Source: Zygnema circumcarinatum
Taxonomy: Eukaryota; Streptophyta; Zygnematophyceae; Zygnematales; Zygnemataceae
Length of the DNA: 25,694 nt
Assembly (NCBI GenBank): GCA_037447605.1
Contig: CM074822.1
Location: 480,867-506,560, forward strand
Reading direction: 5' to 3'
The notes beneath the pieces are model-generated. The model saw only the letters and a program-made list of their open reading frames with translations. It searched no databases and was not told the origin of the DNA. The position numbers were made by a program, and so were the translations under genes. Numbering within the stretch: the stretch's first letter is position 1; every line of letters begins with the position of its first letter. This document shows, one piece after another, positions 1 to 10,216 of this stretch.

Positions 1-58
1 CCCCTCTCCCCTCTCCCCTCTCTCTCTCTCTCTCCCCTCTCTCTCTCTCCCTCTCTCC
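1..58. repeat. Pyrimidine-rich (CT/CCCCT) simple repeat
   Basis: Only C and T occur on the plus strand over almost the whole stretch. It lies in the intron that follows exon 4 of the minus-strand S28 gene and runs off the left edge. Confidence 0.85.
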
Positions 59-131
59 TGAATGCATCTCCCTTGCCTGTAGAATGCGTTGTTTTCCTCT
101 TATCCAGAAAGAAAGAGAAGGAAATACCCAC

Positions 132-2454
132 TTGCTGATCAAAGGCCCAATAGTCAAACACAGCTTCTACCACAGCGGAGCTTGCAAGGCTTCCCACTGT
201 CAAGTGCGGAAATTTGAGACGAAACCACGCGGAGAGAGCGCCTGGATAAGAGACACCAATCACGAGCCACGGATTGTCGCCACGTGTCTCTGAGCGATTG
301 AATCGACGGCTTATATCAGCCTGCATATACAAGCAGGTCCTTTGTTAATTTTTTCGTTATTTTGACGAGCCTGCATGTAGAATAAGGAGAGGTTTACATG
401 TGAAGTTCAAATTAGAGCTTAGGCATTTTCTCTTACTTGGTAAAAGTCGCGGAATGTGGCCAGATCTACTACAGCTTGTTTGGATGATAAGTAAGCCAAG
501 TTCTGAGTTGTCAGCTCTTCAAAAGGATGGCTCTCTCCATAGAAGCGATGTTCGAGGGTGACAAGAGCAGCCCCAAAGTGTTCTGCCAAGACCTGCAACC
601 CCAATTGGACCCAATTGACTGCTCTTCACTTCAATTTGCAGCACAGAATATGCTCACAAGTCATCATCACCTTCATCAAAGGTATCATCATCATCATCGC
701 TTGTGATTGATTACTCGGGAAAAGAAGCTCTTTTGACCTTACTGTCTCCCTCCTCTCCCACTCTCTCCCTCTCCTCTCTCCCCCCTCCTCCCCCTCCACC
801 CTCTCCCTCTCCTCCTCCCTCCCTCGCCCTCCTCTCTCTCCCCCCTCCCCCCCTCCACCCTCTCCCTCTCCTCCTCCCTCCCTCGCCCTCCTCTATCTCC
901 CCCCTCCTCCCCCTCCACACTCTCCCTCGCCTCCTCCCTCCCTCGCCCTCCTCTCTTTCCCCCCTCCTACCCCTTCACCCTCCCCCTCGCCTCCTCCCTC
1001 CCTCGCCCTCCTCTCTCTCCCCCCTCCTCCCCTTCCACCCTCTCCCTCTCCTCCTCCCTCCCTCGCCCTTTCCTCCTCCTCTCCCTCCCATCCCTCTCTC
1101 TCCCTTTCTCCCGCAGGCACACCTACCACCGTACACGACAGCAGTGGGTTCCTGCTAGTCACATCCAAGTGCGTGAAGATTTTGAACAAGAAGCTGAACT
1201 TTCTTAGCTCTTTAGGGTTTTTAGGGTTTTAGAAAGGCATCGCTGCGTTGAAGAGCTTCCGGCTACACGTTGGTAACCCTAACTCTAACCCCAACACTAA
1301 CCCTAAGTCTAACTCTAAAAAACCTTTAAGAATGTTTTTTCAATATTGTTGCGACTGGGCTTGAATATGAAAAAGAGCTCATTCATGCTCACCAGCCGGA
1401 AGTCGTTGCCAGCTCCTCCGCAAACATACTCTCCGCAGACCAAAAGGAAAATCGGTCCATTTGGAGCGTTCCAGTAATCGAGATATTCAAAGTAGCGCTG
1501 CGAAAATGTGCGGCTATCCTGGACAACGATTTGCATAGCAGCAAATCATGGATTAAATTTTTAACTTCGAGCACGGTTTTGCAGCAAGCTTTGTCCTGAA
1601 GTAACAATTTATGAACAAGAAAATAATATCTGAACAATGGAGTTTGGCGAGCTTCATTCAAATGCTGAAACTCAAAGTAAATAACTAATAATTTTCAATA
1701 ATTTGCTGAAATTAATTGGTTAAGGATATCCGGAAAAACAATTCCGGGCCGAAAGACATTTCAGTCTTTAAGCCATACTGCTATTGCTCTGAAGCCGAGA
1801 AATTCTAAGTCTTCGAAGCCCTCGAAAACCCGAGTTTTGCGAATGTCTGAAACTCTAGTTTAACGGGTTTCTTGGCAAAGAGAATTCGTGAAATTGACCA
1901 GAATTGACTTGAAATTGATTAAACATTGACGTTGACAAACGGAGCTTTAAAGCATTGTCTCACATTACCTCTATAATTTATTTTATCAGAAACTGATCTG
2001 CCAAACATTTGCTTTTAGGGGAGGTCTGGCGTCGTTTACTCAACTTTCATATTAGTATCATTTTAGGTAACCGTATATAAAATTTAACATTTCCTTACAT
2101 TTTCATCTATACATCTCTTGTCAACCCTAAAAACTCCCCCCAAACCCCAAATATCCCCAAACGCCTTAAAAAGACTCACCAGCAGATTGGAATGACTCAC
2201 CAGAGGGTTGAAATGATCCAGTTTTTGCTCAAACCAGTTCACATTTTGCTCCAAAATAGCGCTCCAAGCGCCGCCTTCCTCCCCCCTCGCTCCCCCTCCC
2301 CCTCCCCCTCCCCCTCCCCCCTCCTCCTCTGCAGCTGCTGAATGCGCCCCTGCAGACCTCCCTCCAGGAAGGCGCTTGATAGGCCCGCGAACAGGAACCA
2401 CGTCAGCAGCCATGTCAGCGGGACGAACAATCTCCGCGCGCCATGTGGCGCCAT
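132..2454 (-). CDS. S28 serine carboxypeptidase (prolyl carboxypeptidase / thymus-specific serine protease-like), 3'-truncated by window edge
   Basis: Exons on the minus strand are 2454-2201, 1518-1393, 592-437 and 320-132; all junctions are phase 0 with GT-AG borders. They join into the usual plant S28 order: an N-terminal hydrophobic leader; WFEQKLDHFNPL; then FSQRYFEYLDYW and GPIFLLVCGE; then VTLEHRFYGESHPFE and LSSKQAVVDLATFR; then the nucleophile block GVSYPGALSAWFRLKFPHL (Ser in GxSxxG) ending DYWAFDQQ. Family members are secreted or vacuolar enzymes that cleave peptides next to proline. The catalytic Asp and His exons would lie left of position 1. One oddity: the leader from the ATG at 2454 (MAPHGARRLFVPLTWLL...) is in a different frame from the WFEQKLDHFNP core. 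The switch must occur in the GGGGGA-type repeat around 2280-2330, so the gene is either frameshifted or misassembled there. The ATG at 2461 is in the core frame but encodes no signal peptide. Exons 2-4 are secure; exon 1 and its start are less so. Confidence 0.88.
743..1112. repeat. Polypyrimidine 60-bp minisatellite in S28 intron
   Basis: The plus strand is almost pure C/T with rare G. A landmark (TCGCCCT) recurs at 824, 883, 943, 1003 and 1063, giving a period of 59-60 bp and about five copies. It sits in the intron between S28 exons 2 and 3, so the transcript is purine-rich here. Because 60 is a multiple of 3, an open frame persists that encodes Pro/Ser/Leu repeats; there is no sign that it is translated. 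Confidence 0.85.
1211..1320. repeat. Telomere-like TTTAGGG / CCCTAA interstitial motifs
   Basis: TTTAGGGTTTTTAGGGTTTT lies at 1211-1230. A degenerate series of CCCTAA-like units follows in the opposite orientation at about 1276-1318. Both are inside the S28 intron. The motif is that of plant telomeres and of the telo-box. Confidence 0.6.
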
Positions 2455-2500
2455 GTGGCAACGCGTGTCACGTCGGCAGCCTGGAAGGAAGTGTATTGGG
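2385..2500. repeat. 116-bp dispersed repeat, copy 1 (overlaps S28 signal-peptide exon)
   Basis: It aligns without gaps to 8680-8795 in the same orientation with 22 mismatches by hand count (about 81% identity). On the minus strand this copy includes the S28 start codon and most of the hydrophobic leader. Confidence 0.8.
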
Positions 2501-2528
2501 GTGGGTGTACATCAGCGTTTTTTCGCCG

Positions 2529-2755
2529 ACGTGGAGGTACAGGCGTAGTTTTGGAGGATGATGTGGCGCCGTCGTGGCGCCGTCGTGGCGCCGACTAGGA
2601 CCAACGTGGAGGTACAGGCGTAGTTTTGGAGGATGATGTGGCGCCGTCGTGGTGCCGACTAGGACCGACGTGGAGGTACAGGCGTAGTTTTGGAGGATGA
2701 TGTGGCGCCGTCGTGGCGCCGACTAGGACCGACGTGGAGGTACAGGCGTCGTTCC
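2529..2755. repeat. 64-bp minisatellite, about 3.5 copies
   Basis: The unit beginning ACGTGGAGGTACAGGCGTA starts at 2529, 2604, 2668 and 2732, a spacing of 75, 64 and 64 bp. The first copy is longer because an internal 11-bp GTCGTGGCGCC block is repeated once more. The last copy runs into a hairpin. Confidence 0.9.
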
Positions 2756-2800
2756 CCTGAACTCACCTCAGGATAGGTGAGTTCTGGGGAACTACGCCTG
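2743..2800. repeat. Long hairpin (26-bp arms, 6-nt loop)
   Basis: The left arm 2743-2768 and right arm 2775-2800 are inverted copies with two mismatches. The right arm ends in the same ACTACGCCTG motif, inverted, that opens each minisatellite unit next door. Confidence 0.8.
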
Positions 2801-3128
2801 AGTTTTCCAATCGTGCGCCGCCGCGTGGCGTTGAAGATCCGTTCGAGATGCCACGGGGGTACGGCGGCCACGCTGGCGCACAGCCGCCAACGCGCGGTGA
2901 CCGTAGGTCGGGGTGGCGGCACGCGACTGCCTGCCTGCCTGAACCCTAACCCTGACCCGTACGGTAACCGCGGTGGGCCACGGTGGACGAGTAAGTGTGT
3001 TCACGTGGCGTCCGCTGATTGGCTCGTGCGACCTCTGATGGAACCCGCAATTCTCCCTTCATGACTCATGATCCGATGTGGCGGTACAGGCAAACGCTGA
3101 TGGACACCCACCCTTGTACAGTCGAGAT

Positions 3129-3205
3129 CCGTTTGTATGGTACTGTACATCCAAGACCCGTTTGTATCGTACAGTCGGGCCCGTTTGTATCGTACAGCCG
3201 AGAGT
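3129..3205. repeat. Short tandem repeat, CCGTTTGTAT(G/C)GTAC unit
   Basis: CCGTTTGTAT recurs at 3129, 3158 and 3181, each time followed by a GTAC-containing segment. The spacing is uneven (29 and 23 bp). No gene is visible here. Confidence 0.7.
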
Positions 3206-3631
3206 ACCAATCAACCAATAGGCAACGCACGCGGATGCCCATCCGCCTTTTACTTCAAGTCGTGAGGTCAATCAAACATCATTCTCTTCAAGTCTGATGC
3301 CCCCTATTGCAATCATTACCGTACGGTATCAGTCCTATTCCAGTACAGTAGGGGGTCCTCATATTTTCCACCCTGGTTCCGGGCAAAATGAGGCGAAAAT
3401 ATTAAATTTGCATATATAAGGTTCGTGTTACGAATAGACGGGCGGTATTATGTTAGAGTTCATGTTGAGCCGTACGTATCGTACCGTACCATATCGTACC
3501 GTATCGTACTGTATCATTCAGCATCGTATCGTATCGTGACATATCGTGACGCATATACTGCACAGTTCGGACCAGTGGATCGGCAACCATTGGACAACCA
3601 TTGGATGGCAATGGTTGGACGTCTACTGGTC

Positions 3632-3955
3632 GGCAACCAGTCGACTGGTTTGGAACCAGTGGATGCCACTGGTTGGCAACCAGTCGAATGGTTGTTTCGG
3701 TCCGCAACAACTGGTTGGCAACCAGTCGACTGGTTTGGAACCAGTGGATGCCACTGGTTGGCAACCAGTCGAATGGTTGTTTCGATCCGCAACCACTGGT
3801 TGGCAACCAGTCGAATGGTTTGGAACCAGTGGATGCCACTGGTTCGCAACCAGTCGACTGGTTGCGAACCAGTGGCATCCACTGGTTCCAAACCAGTCGA
3901 ATGGTTGTTTCGGTCCGCAACCACTGGTTGCCAACCAGTCGACTGGTTTGTCTAA
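3632..3955. repeat. 85-bp tandem array with inverted copy
   Basis: GGCAACCAGTCGA recurs at 3632, 3717 and 3802 (period 85 bp), after which the unit continues in inverted orientation. Units are built from a shorter ACCAGT...ACTGGTT palindromic theme. The array has few stop codons, so it yields long spurious open frames on both strands. Confidence 0.9.
3816..3895. repeat. 80-bp perfect palindrome
   Basis: The sequence is perfectly self-complementary about the centre of GTCGAC (between 3855 and 3856), with 40-bp arms and no loop. Beyond a mismatch at 3815 the symmetry continues imperfectly into the flanking array. Confidence 0.92.
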
Positions 3956-4531
3956 TGGTCCGATCTGTGATATACTGTCGTACATACTGTCGCCATCCAA
4001 CCATCGGGGAGTTTCGTATCGTATTGACCGTATCGTATCGTATCGTATCGAAGTCAAGAAGACGGGGAGAAGAGCGAGCGCCTCTTACGGCGGCACGAGC
4101 GGGGAGATTAGGTGCGTTTTGCGTAAGCCCGTAACGGCTAGTACAAATAGTACGGACAGTACGAACAGTACGGACAATACGGAAAGTACGGCTAACACAA
4201 GTTACCGTACAAAAAAGTGGTTTCGGCAAAATTGGGGCGAAAATATTGAGGACGCACTCCTTGGGGTGGTAAATACGAGGACCCCCCACTGTAACTATTC
4301 TCTCGGATCTGATTCTATTTGCGATTCTTTTCCTGATACGTTTTCTTTATCTGACTCGGCAGGGGGGGAAATACCGCTAGCCAATGGCACACGCCATAAG
4401 CCAATCCGGATTGGCAGACGGTGGCCGCGGGGTTGCCTGAAATAACTGTCGTGTACAGCAGACTTGCGTTCATCCCTCCTGCCGCTCTCGCTGCTCCCCC
4501 ACCCCCTCGCTTCCTCTCTCGTCTCTCCATC

Positions 4532-7238
<2,707 letters not shown>

Positions 7239-8020
7239 AGATATGTGACAGCCCGGTGGGAGTATGGCAGCACTACTTGAGAACACACGGACATTATTAT
7301 TATTATTATTATTCATGAACATGTATTGCATGTTTCCGTGTTGGGTTGGTAAGGGCTAGTATGTGGATTAGATTCCTTTGTAGACCTCAATTTTTCATGT
7401 TTGAAGATCATGCTGTTGTGAATGTCCAAAACACTGCAAGAGAAAAATTCTAGAGGTGCAGTTCTCTAATTAACATTCACGGAGGCTTGTTGTAGCCGCA
7501 GCTGCTTATTATTTTTAAGCTAAATAATTCTTAAAAAATTTACCCTGTGTGATTTGTCGATCTGGACCTCTCATATGACTGTAGAAGGTTCACACTTGTG
7601 CAACTTTGGCAATTTCTTGTTGGATCGTAAGGCAGAAACCACGAGAAATTCGGTGCAACTTGTTCAAACGATGGGATTATCCGGGAAATTAATTTGTGGA
7701 ACCGACCCTTTTCCAAGAAAACGAAGGAGATGAACAAGGTGATCACGCTAACAAGGCAAAAGTTGACGCCCATAAATCGATTGCCAAACATAGGGGAGAA
7801 ACAAAAAAATCCAAATTATCTCCGTTAAAAAATTGGAATCAATTTGATGCTTACAACAAACCAACTGTTAAATTAATCTGCTATCACATAGAAAAGCAGC
7901 AGCCCCTGCTCTATCTGCAGCGTACTGCGCAATAATTTGCTTCAGCTCCAGGTTCAAATCATTAAGGGCTACAGTCGCAGTTGCCTGCCCGCCCCTCCAA
8001 GCGCGCCTAGGGAACATTTG
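7239..8020. other. Intergenic; no gene seen
   Basis: This is the 3' flank of the S41-like gene. It has a short (ATT)n run at 7289-7311 and is AT-rich, with no conserved coding frame on either strand. The short open frames here have no recognisable domain. Confidence 0.6.
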
Positions 8021-8024
8021 ATAT

Positions 8025-8056
8025 TTTTTAGGGTTTTTAGGGTTTTTAGGGTTTTT
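8025..8056. repeat. Telomere-like (TTTTTAGGG)n
   Basis: About three and a half copies of a 9-bp TTTTTAGGG unit, a variant of the plant telomere TTTAGGG, lie 43 bp left of a TA-flanked element. Confidence 0.7.
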
Positions 8057-8098
8057 AAGGTAACCGAAGCTTGAGAACCCCTACCCTATTACCAATTA

Positions 8099-8641
8099 GG
8101 GGGGGTCAGACCTTGACCATCGCCAAACCAATTTCGTAAGCCCGTCGGGCCTATTCCGCCGTGTACGGCAGGCCTTTTTCGCAAAAAGTGGCCGTTCGGC
8201 AGGTTCGGGCGCCGCGAATTCAAGAAAATAATTGTTTTACCTTCGTATCTCCGAGCCAGGTCTGACCCCCCCCTTTTCGCCCCGCCGCGCTCCCTCCGCC
8301 GCCCGCCGACCTCCGTTTTGTCGCCACGCGCGCCTCACACGTGCGAGAGGCGCTCGCGCGTGCGTGACGCGCATGGCGACAAGGCGGGGCACGATTCCTC
8401 ATCGGCGGAAAGCTGGAATTTCGAAACGCAGGGCCTCCGGAGGCCCTGCGTTTCGGCGAGCGGATTTCGGCGGATTTCGGAAATTTGGGGACATTTTTGT
8501 AACCTATTCCGTAGTACGGACGGGACATGACAGGTTCGGGGGAGCCGCGGCTTCCGACCCGAAACCTGGAAACGAAATCAATACCTTTCAGTATAGGAAA
8601 TCGTTGAATTTCGTAAGCGATGGTCAAGGTCTGACCCCCCC
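8099..8641. mobile_element. 543-bp TA-flanked non-autonomous element with 25-bp perfect terminal inverted repeats
   Basis: The ends 8099-8123 and 8617-8641 are perfect inverted repeats beginning GGGGGGGTCAGACCTTGACC. TA lies directly outside both (8097-8098 and 8642-8643). Inside is a third, imperfect end-like sequence at 8258-8273 (CCAGGTCTGACCCCCCCC), so this may be a nested or rearranged element. It also has a 28-bp-arm hairpin at 8320-8380 and a 34-bp perfect palindrome at 8422-8455. No transposase is visible. Confidence 0.8.
8422..8455. repeat. 34-bp perfect palindrome
   Basis: CGAAACGCAGGGCCTCC is followed directly by its exact complement, with no loop. It lies in the middle of the TA-flanked element. 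Confidence 0.92.
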
Positions 8642-8679
8642 TATTATTTGAGGGATAGGATGACCCGAAACTGACTGAA

Positions 8680-8795
8680 CCGCGAGCAGGGACCATGTCA
8701 GCAGCCACGTCATCAGTACGACCAATCTACGCGCGCCACGTGACACCATGTCGCAACAAATGCCACGTCGGCAGCCTGAAAGGGGGCGTATTGGA
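8680..8795. repeat. 116-bp dispersed repeat, copy 2 (non-genic)
   Basis: It is about 81% identical, ungapped, to the S28 signal-peptide region at 2385-2500. Read on the minus strand it still encodes a leader-like peptide (MVSRGARRLVVLMTWLLTW). It is flanked by a short direct repeat (GATGRCCCGAAACTG) at 8659 and 8803. No gene follows it. Confidence 0.8.
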
Positions 8796-9044
8796 GGGGT
8801 AGGATGGCCCGAAACTGTGACTGGAAGGGTGACATGGAACCGTGGGGATAAACTTTCACATGGACAGGCAGAAAATTTCTTGATTTCGTACATGGAAAGG
8901 GTTTGACTTCAGTTAACATTTTAGCCAATGGGAGTTTGTCAACTCAGCAGAGTATCGGACGTGGCTTGCTGTGATTGGCTCATGTGTTTCTGGGTGTGCC
9001 CTCAACAGGGTTCCATATACTGTCGTCCACTAGAGCGTCCATTA

Positions 9045-9319
9045 GGGGGTGTCAGACTTAACGAAATCTTACGAACAAAAACGTTTTGCAAGTACTCCGC
9101 CGCACCAAGATTGCGATGTCACCGAAGTACTCGTTCTGGTCTCAAACTTACGAGATATGACACAAAATGGCGAAATGACAAAATGACTTCACAAAATCTT
9201 ACGAAAAAAAAGGTTACGAAAGTACTCCGCCGCAGGAGGATCGCGATTATACTGGAGTACTCGTTCTGATGTCAAACTTACGAACACGCGTACTGAATTT
9301 TTTTAAGTCTGACACCCCC
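9045..9319. mobile_element. 275-bp TA-flanked MITE-like element
   Basis: The ends are inverted over 17 bp (GGGGGTGTCAGACTTAA), with TA directly outside each (9043-9044 and 9320-9321). The interior consists mostly of two 100-bp direct repeats at a period of 130 bp (9061-9160 and 9191-9290), sharing AGTACTCCGCCGCA and CTCGTTCTG. No coding capacity. Confidence 0.8.
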
Positions 9320-9539
9320 TATTACAATGTTACTTTATCGGTTTTTCGTCCCCGAAGGGGTACCATAAGTTTCGTACAATACGTACGGCCTAGACCTGTG
9401 GTCGTGGTAGACGTCCCCATCTGACCATCTCCAAAAGCGACAACCAAAGGGCGGACAGCCACTACCTGACTGCCCCATCAGCTCGAATTTAAACTGGTTT
9501 AGCCCACTCTATGTATTATTGGATTCCAGCGCCATCGGC

Positions 9540-9559
9540 GCCACGTCTGATGACGTGGC
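9540..9559. promoter_or_regulatory. Inverted ACGT-core pair
   Basis: GCCACGTC-TGAT-GACGTGGC is a perfect inverted repeat of an ABRE/G-box-like (ACGT core) site, about 660 bp upstream of the DHQ-SDH start. Such sites are bound by plant bZIP factors. A role here is inferred from the motif only. Confidence 0.45.
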
Positions 9560-9595
9560 AGAAAAAAAGTAGCCTTTCATCCGATCAGGTTTCCC

Positions 9596-10199
9596 CACGT
9601 GGACGACTTCGTAGGTCCACCGCGGTTACTGTCACTGCGTCGGCGCGACCTCGCGACAACGACCGACGGTCACCGCCGTGAGCCAGCCTGGCAGGGACGG
9701 CACACTGACTTCCACGTCCTTCAAGTTGCCACGTGATGGTATTCGATTGGACGTGAGTGCGACGTTGGCGCCACCTAGGCGCCAAGTCAGCAAAAGCGGC
9801 CCGGATGGGACCCCGAAACGCGTCCCTCAGGGCGCCGAAGCCGCCCCGACCCGGCACTTTTACGCCGTTCCATGTGCCCAGTTACAACCATTCACAGAAT
9901 ATAAGCATAGAACACCAAAAGTGCGCCTAACCAGAAGCAGCGAATCGCGGACGAGGAAAAAGCACACATGCCTGATATTAGTACATTGTCTCTCGTCGTT
10001 TGGACAGCGGGCGGTGGTACACTTTACTCGTTCTCTATTATGTCTAGTCACGCCGGGGCGCGTCCGCCAAATGGTGCCACGTGTCCCCGCTCGTGCAAGG
10101 CGGCCGCCCTCCCGCCAGGAGCGAGGGCTCTCCTTTTGCAAACATATAATCGAGTAACGCCCAATAGGAATAGGCCACGTGGGTAAAATAGCACACGTG
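9596..10199. promoter_or_regulatory. G-box cluster upstream of DHQ-SDH
   Basis: CACGTG occurs at 9596, 9730, 10078, 10176 and 10194, that is, five in about 600 bp, the last two within 25 bp of the start codon. A TATA-like CATATAAT is at about 10143. An inverted TTGGCGCC-ACCTA-GGCGCCAA lies at 9765-9785. G-boxes are targets of plant bZIP and bHLH light/stress regulators. Confidence 0.5.
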
Positions 10200-10216
10200 G
10201 CGAGCTGTTATTGGAT

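Larger units (their letters stand above)
2499..3113. mobile_element. Putative inverted-repeat-bounded non-autonomous element
   Basis: GGGTGGGTGTACATCAGCGT at 2499 is repeated inverted at 3092-3113 over 22 bp with one mismatch. The interior holds a 64-bp minisatellite and a long hairpin and has no coding frame of note. A target-site duplication is not clear (TGTAT against TGTAC flanks). It lies directly upstream of the S28 start and would form part of its promoter. Confidence 0.45.
3346..4291. mobile_element. 946-bp TA-flanked non-autonomous element (Tc1/mariner-like MITE candidate)
   Basis: The ends are inverted: CAGTAGGGGGTCCTCATATT at 3346 and the complement of CAGTGGGGGGTCCTCGTATT at 4291, with further matching into CCACCC. 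TA lies directly outside each end (3344-3345 and 4292-4293). A CAGT terminus with TA duplication is typical of Tc1/mariner-type elements. Inside are CGTATCGTATCG-type runs near both ends, a (G)GGCAAAAT...GGCGAAAATATT motif repeated in direct orientation near both ends, and a central 85-bp array with a long palindrome. There is no transposase. The right end is only 240 bp upstream of the S41-like start codon. Confidence 0.72.

Noticed and set aside
84-293. Plus-strand 69-residue open frame near the left edge
   Set aside because: The opposite strand encodes the S28 nucleophile exon (132-320); this is its shadow.
703-1158. Pro/Ser/Leu-rich open frame (151 residues)
   Set aside because: Translation of the 60-bp polypyrimidine minisatellite inside an S28 intron; the period is a multiple of 3, so no stops arise.
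2529-2755. Possible CRISPR-like regular repeat
   Set aside because: The units are contiguous without unique spacers and the context is a plant nuclear genome; it is a minisatellite.
3425-4445. Long open frames on both strands with repeats such as GNQSTGLEPVDATG
   Set aside because: By-product of the stop-poor 85-bp array within a TA-flanked element; open in several frames on both strands, with no domain.
8624-8893. Possible small secreted peptide gene on the minus strand
   Set aside because: The leader-like peptide comes from the 116-bp repeat copy; no conserved mature region or supporting exon follows.
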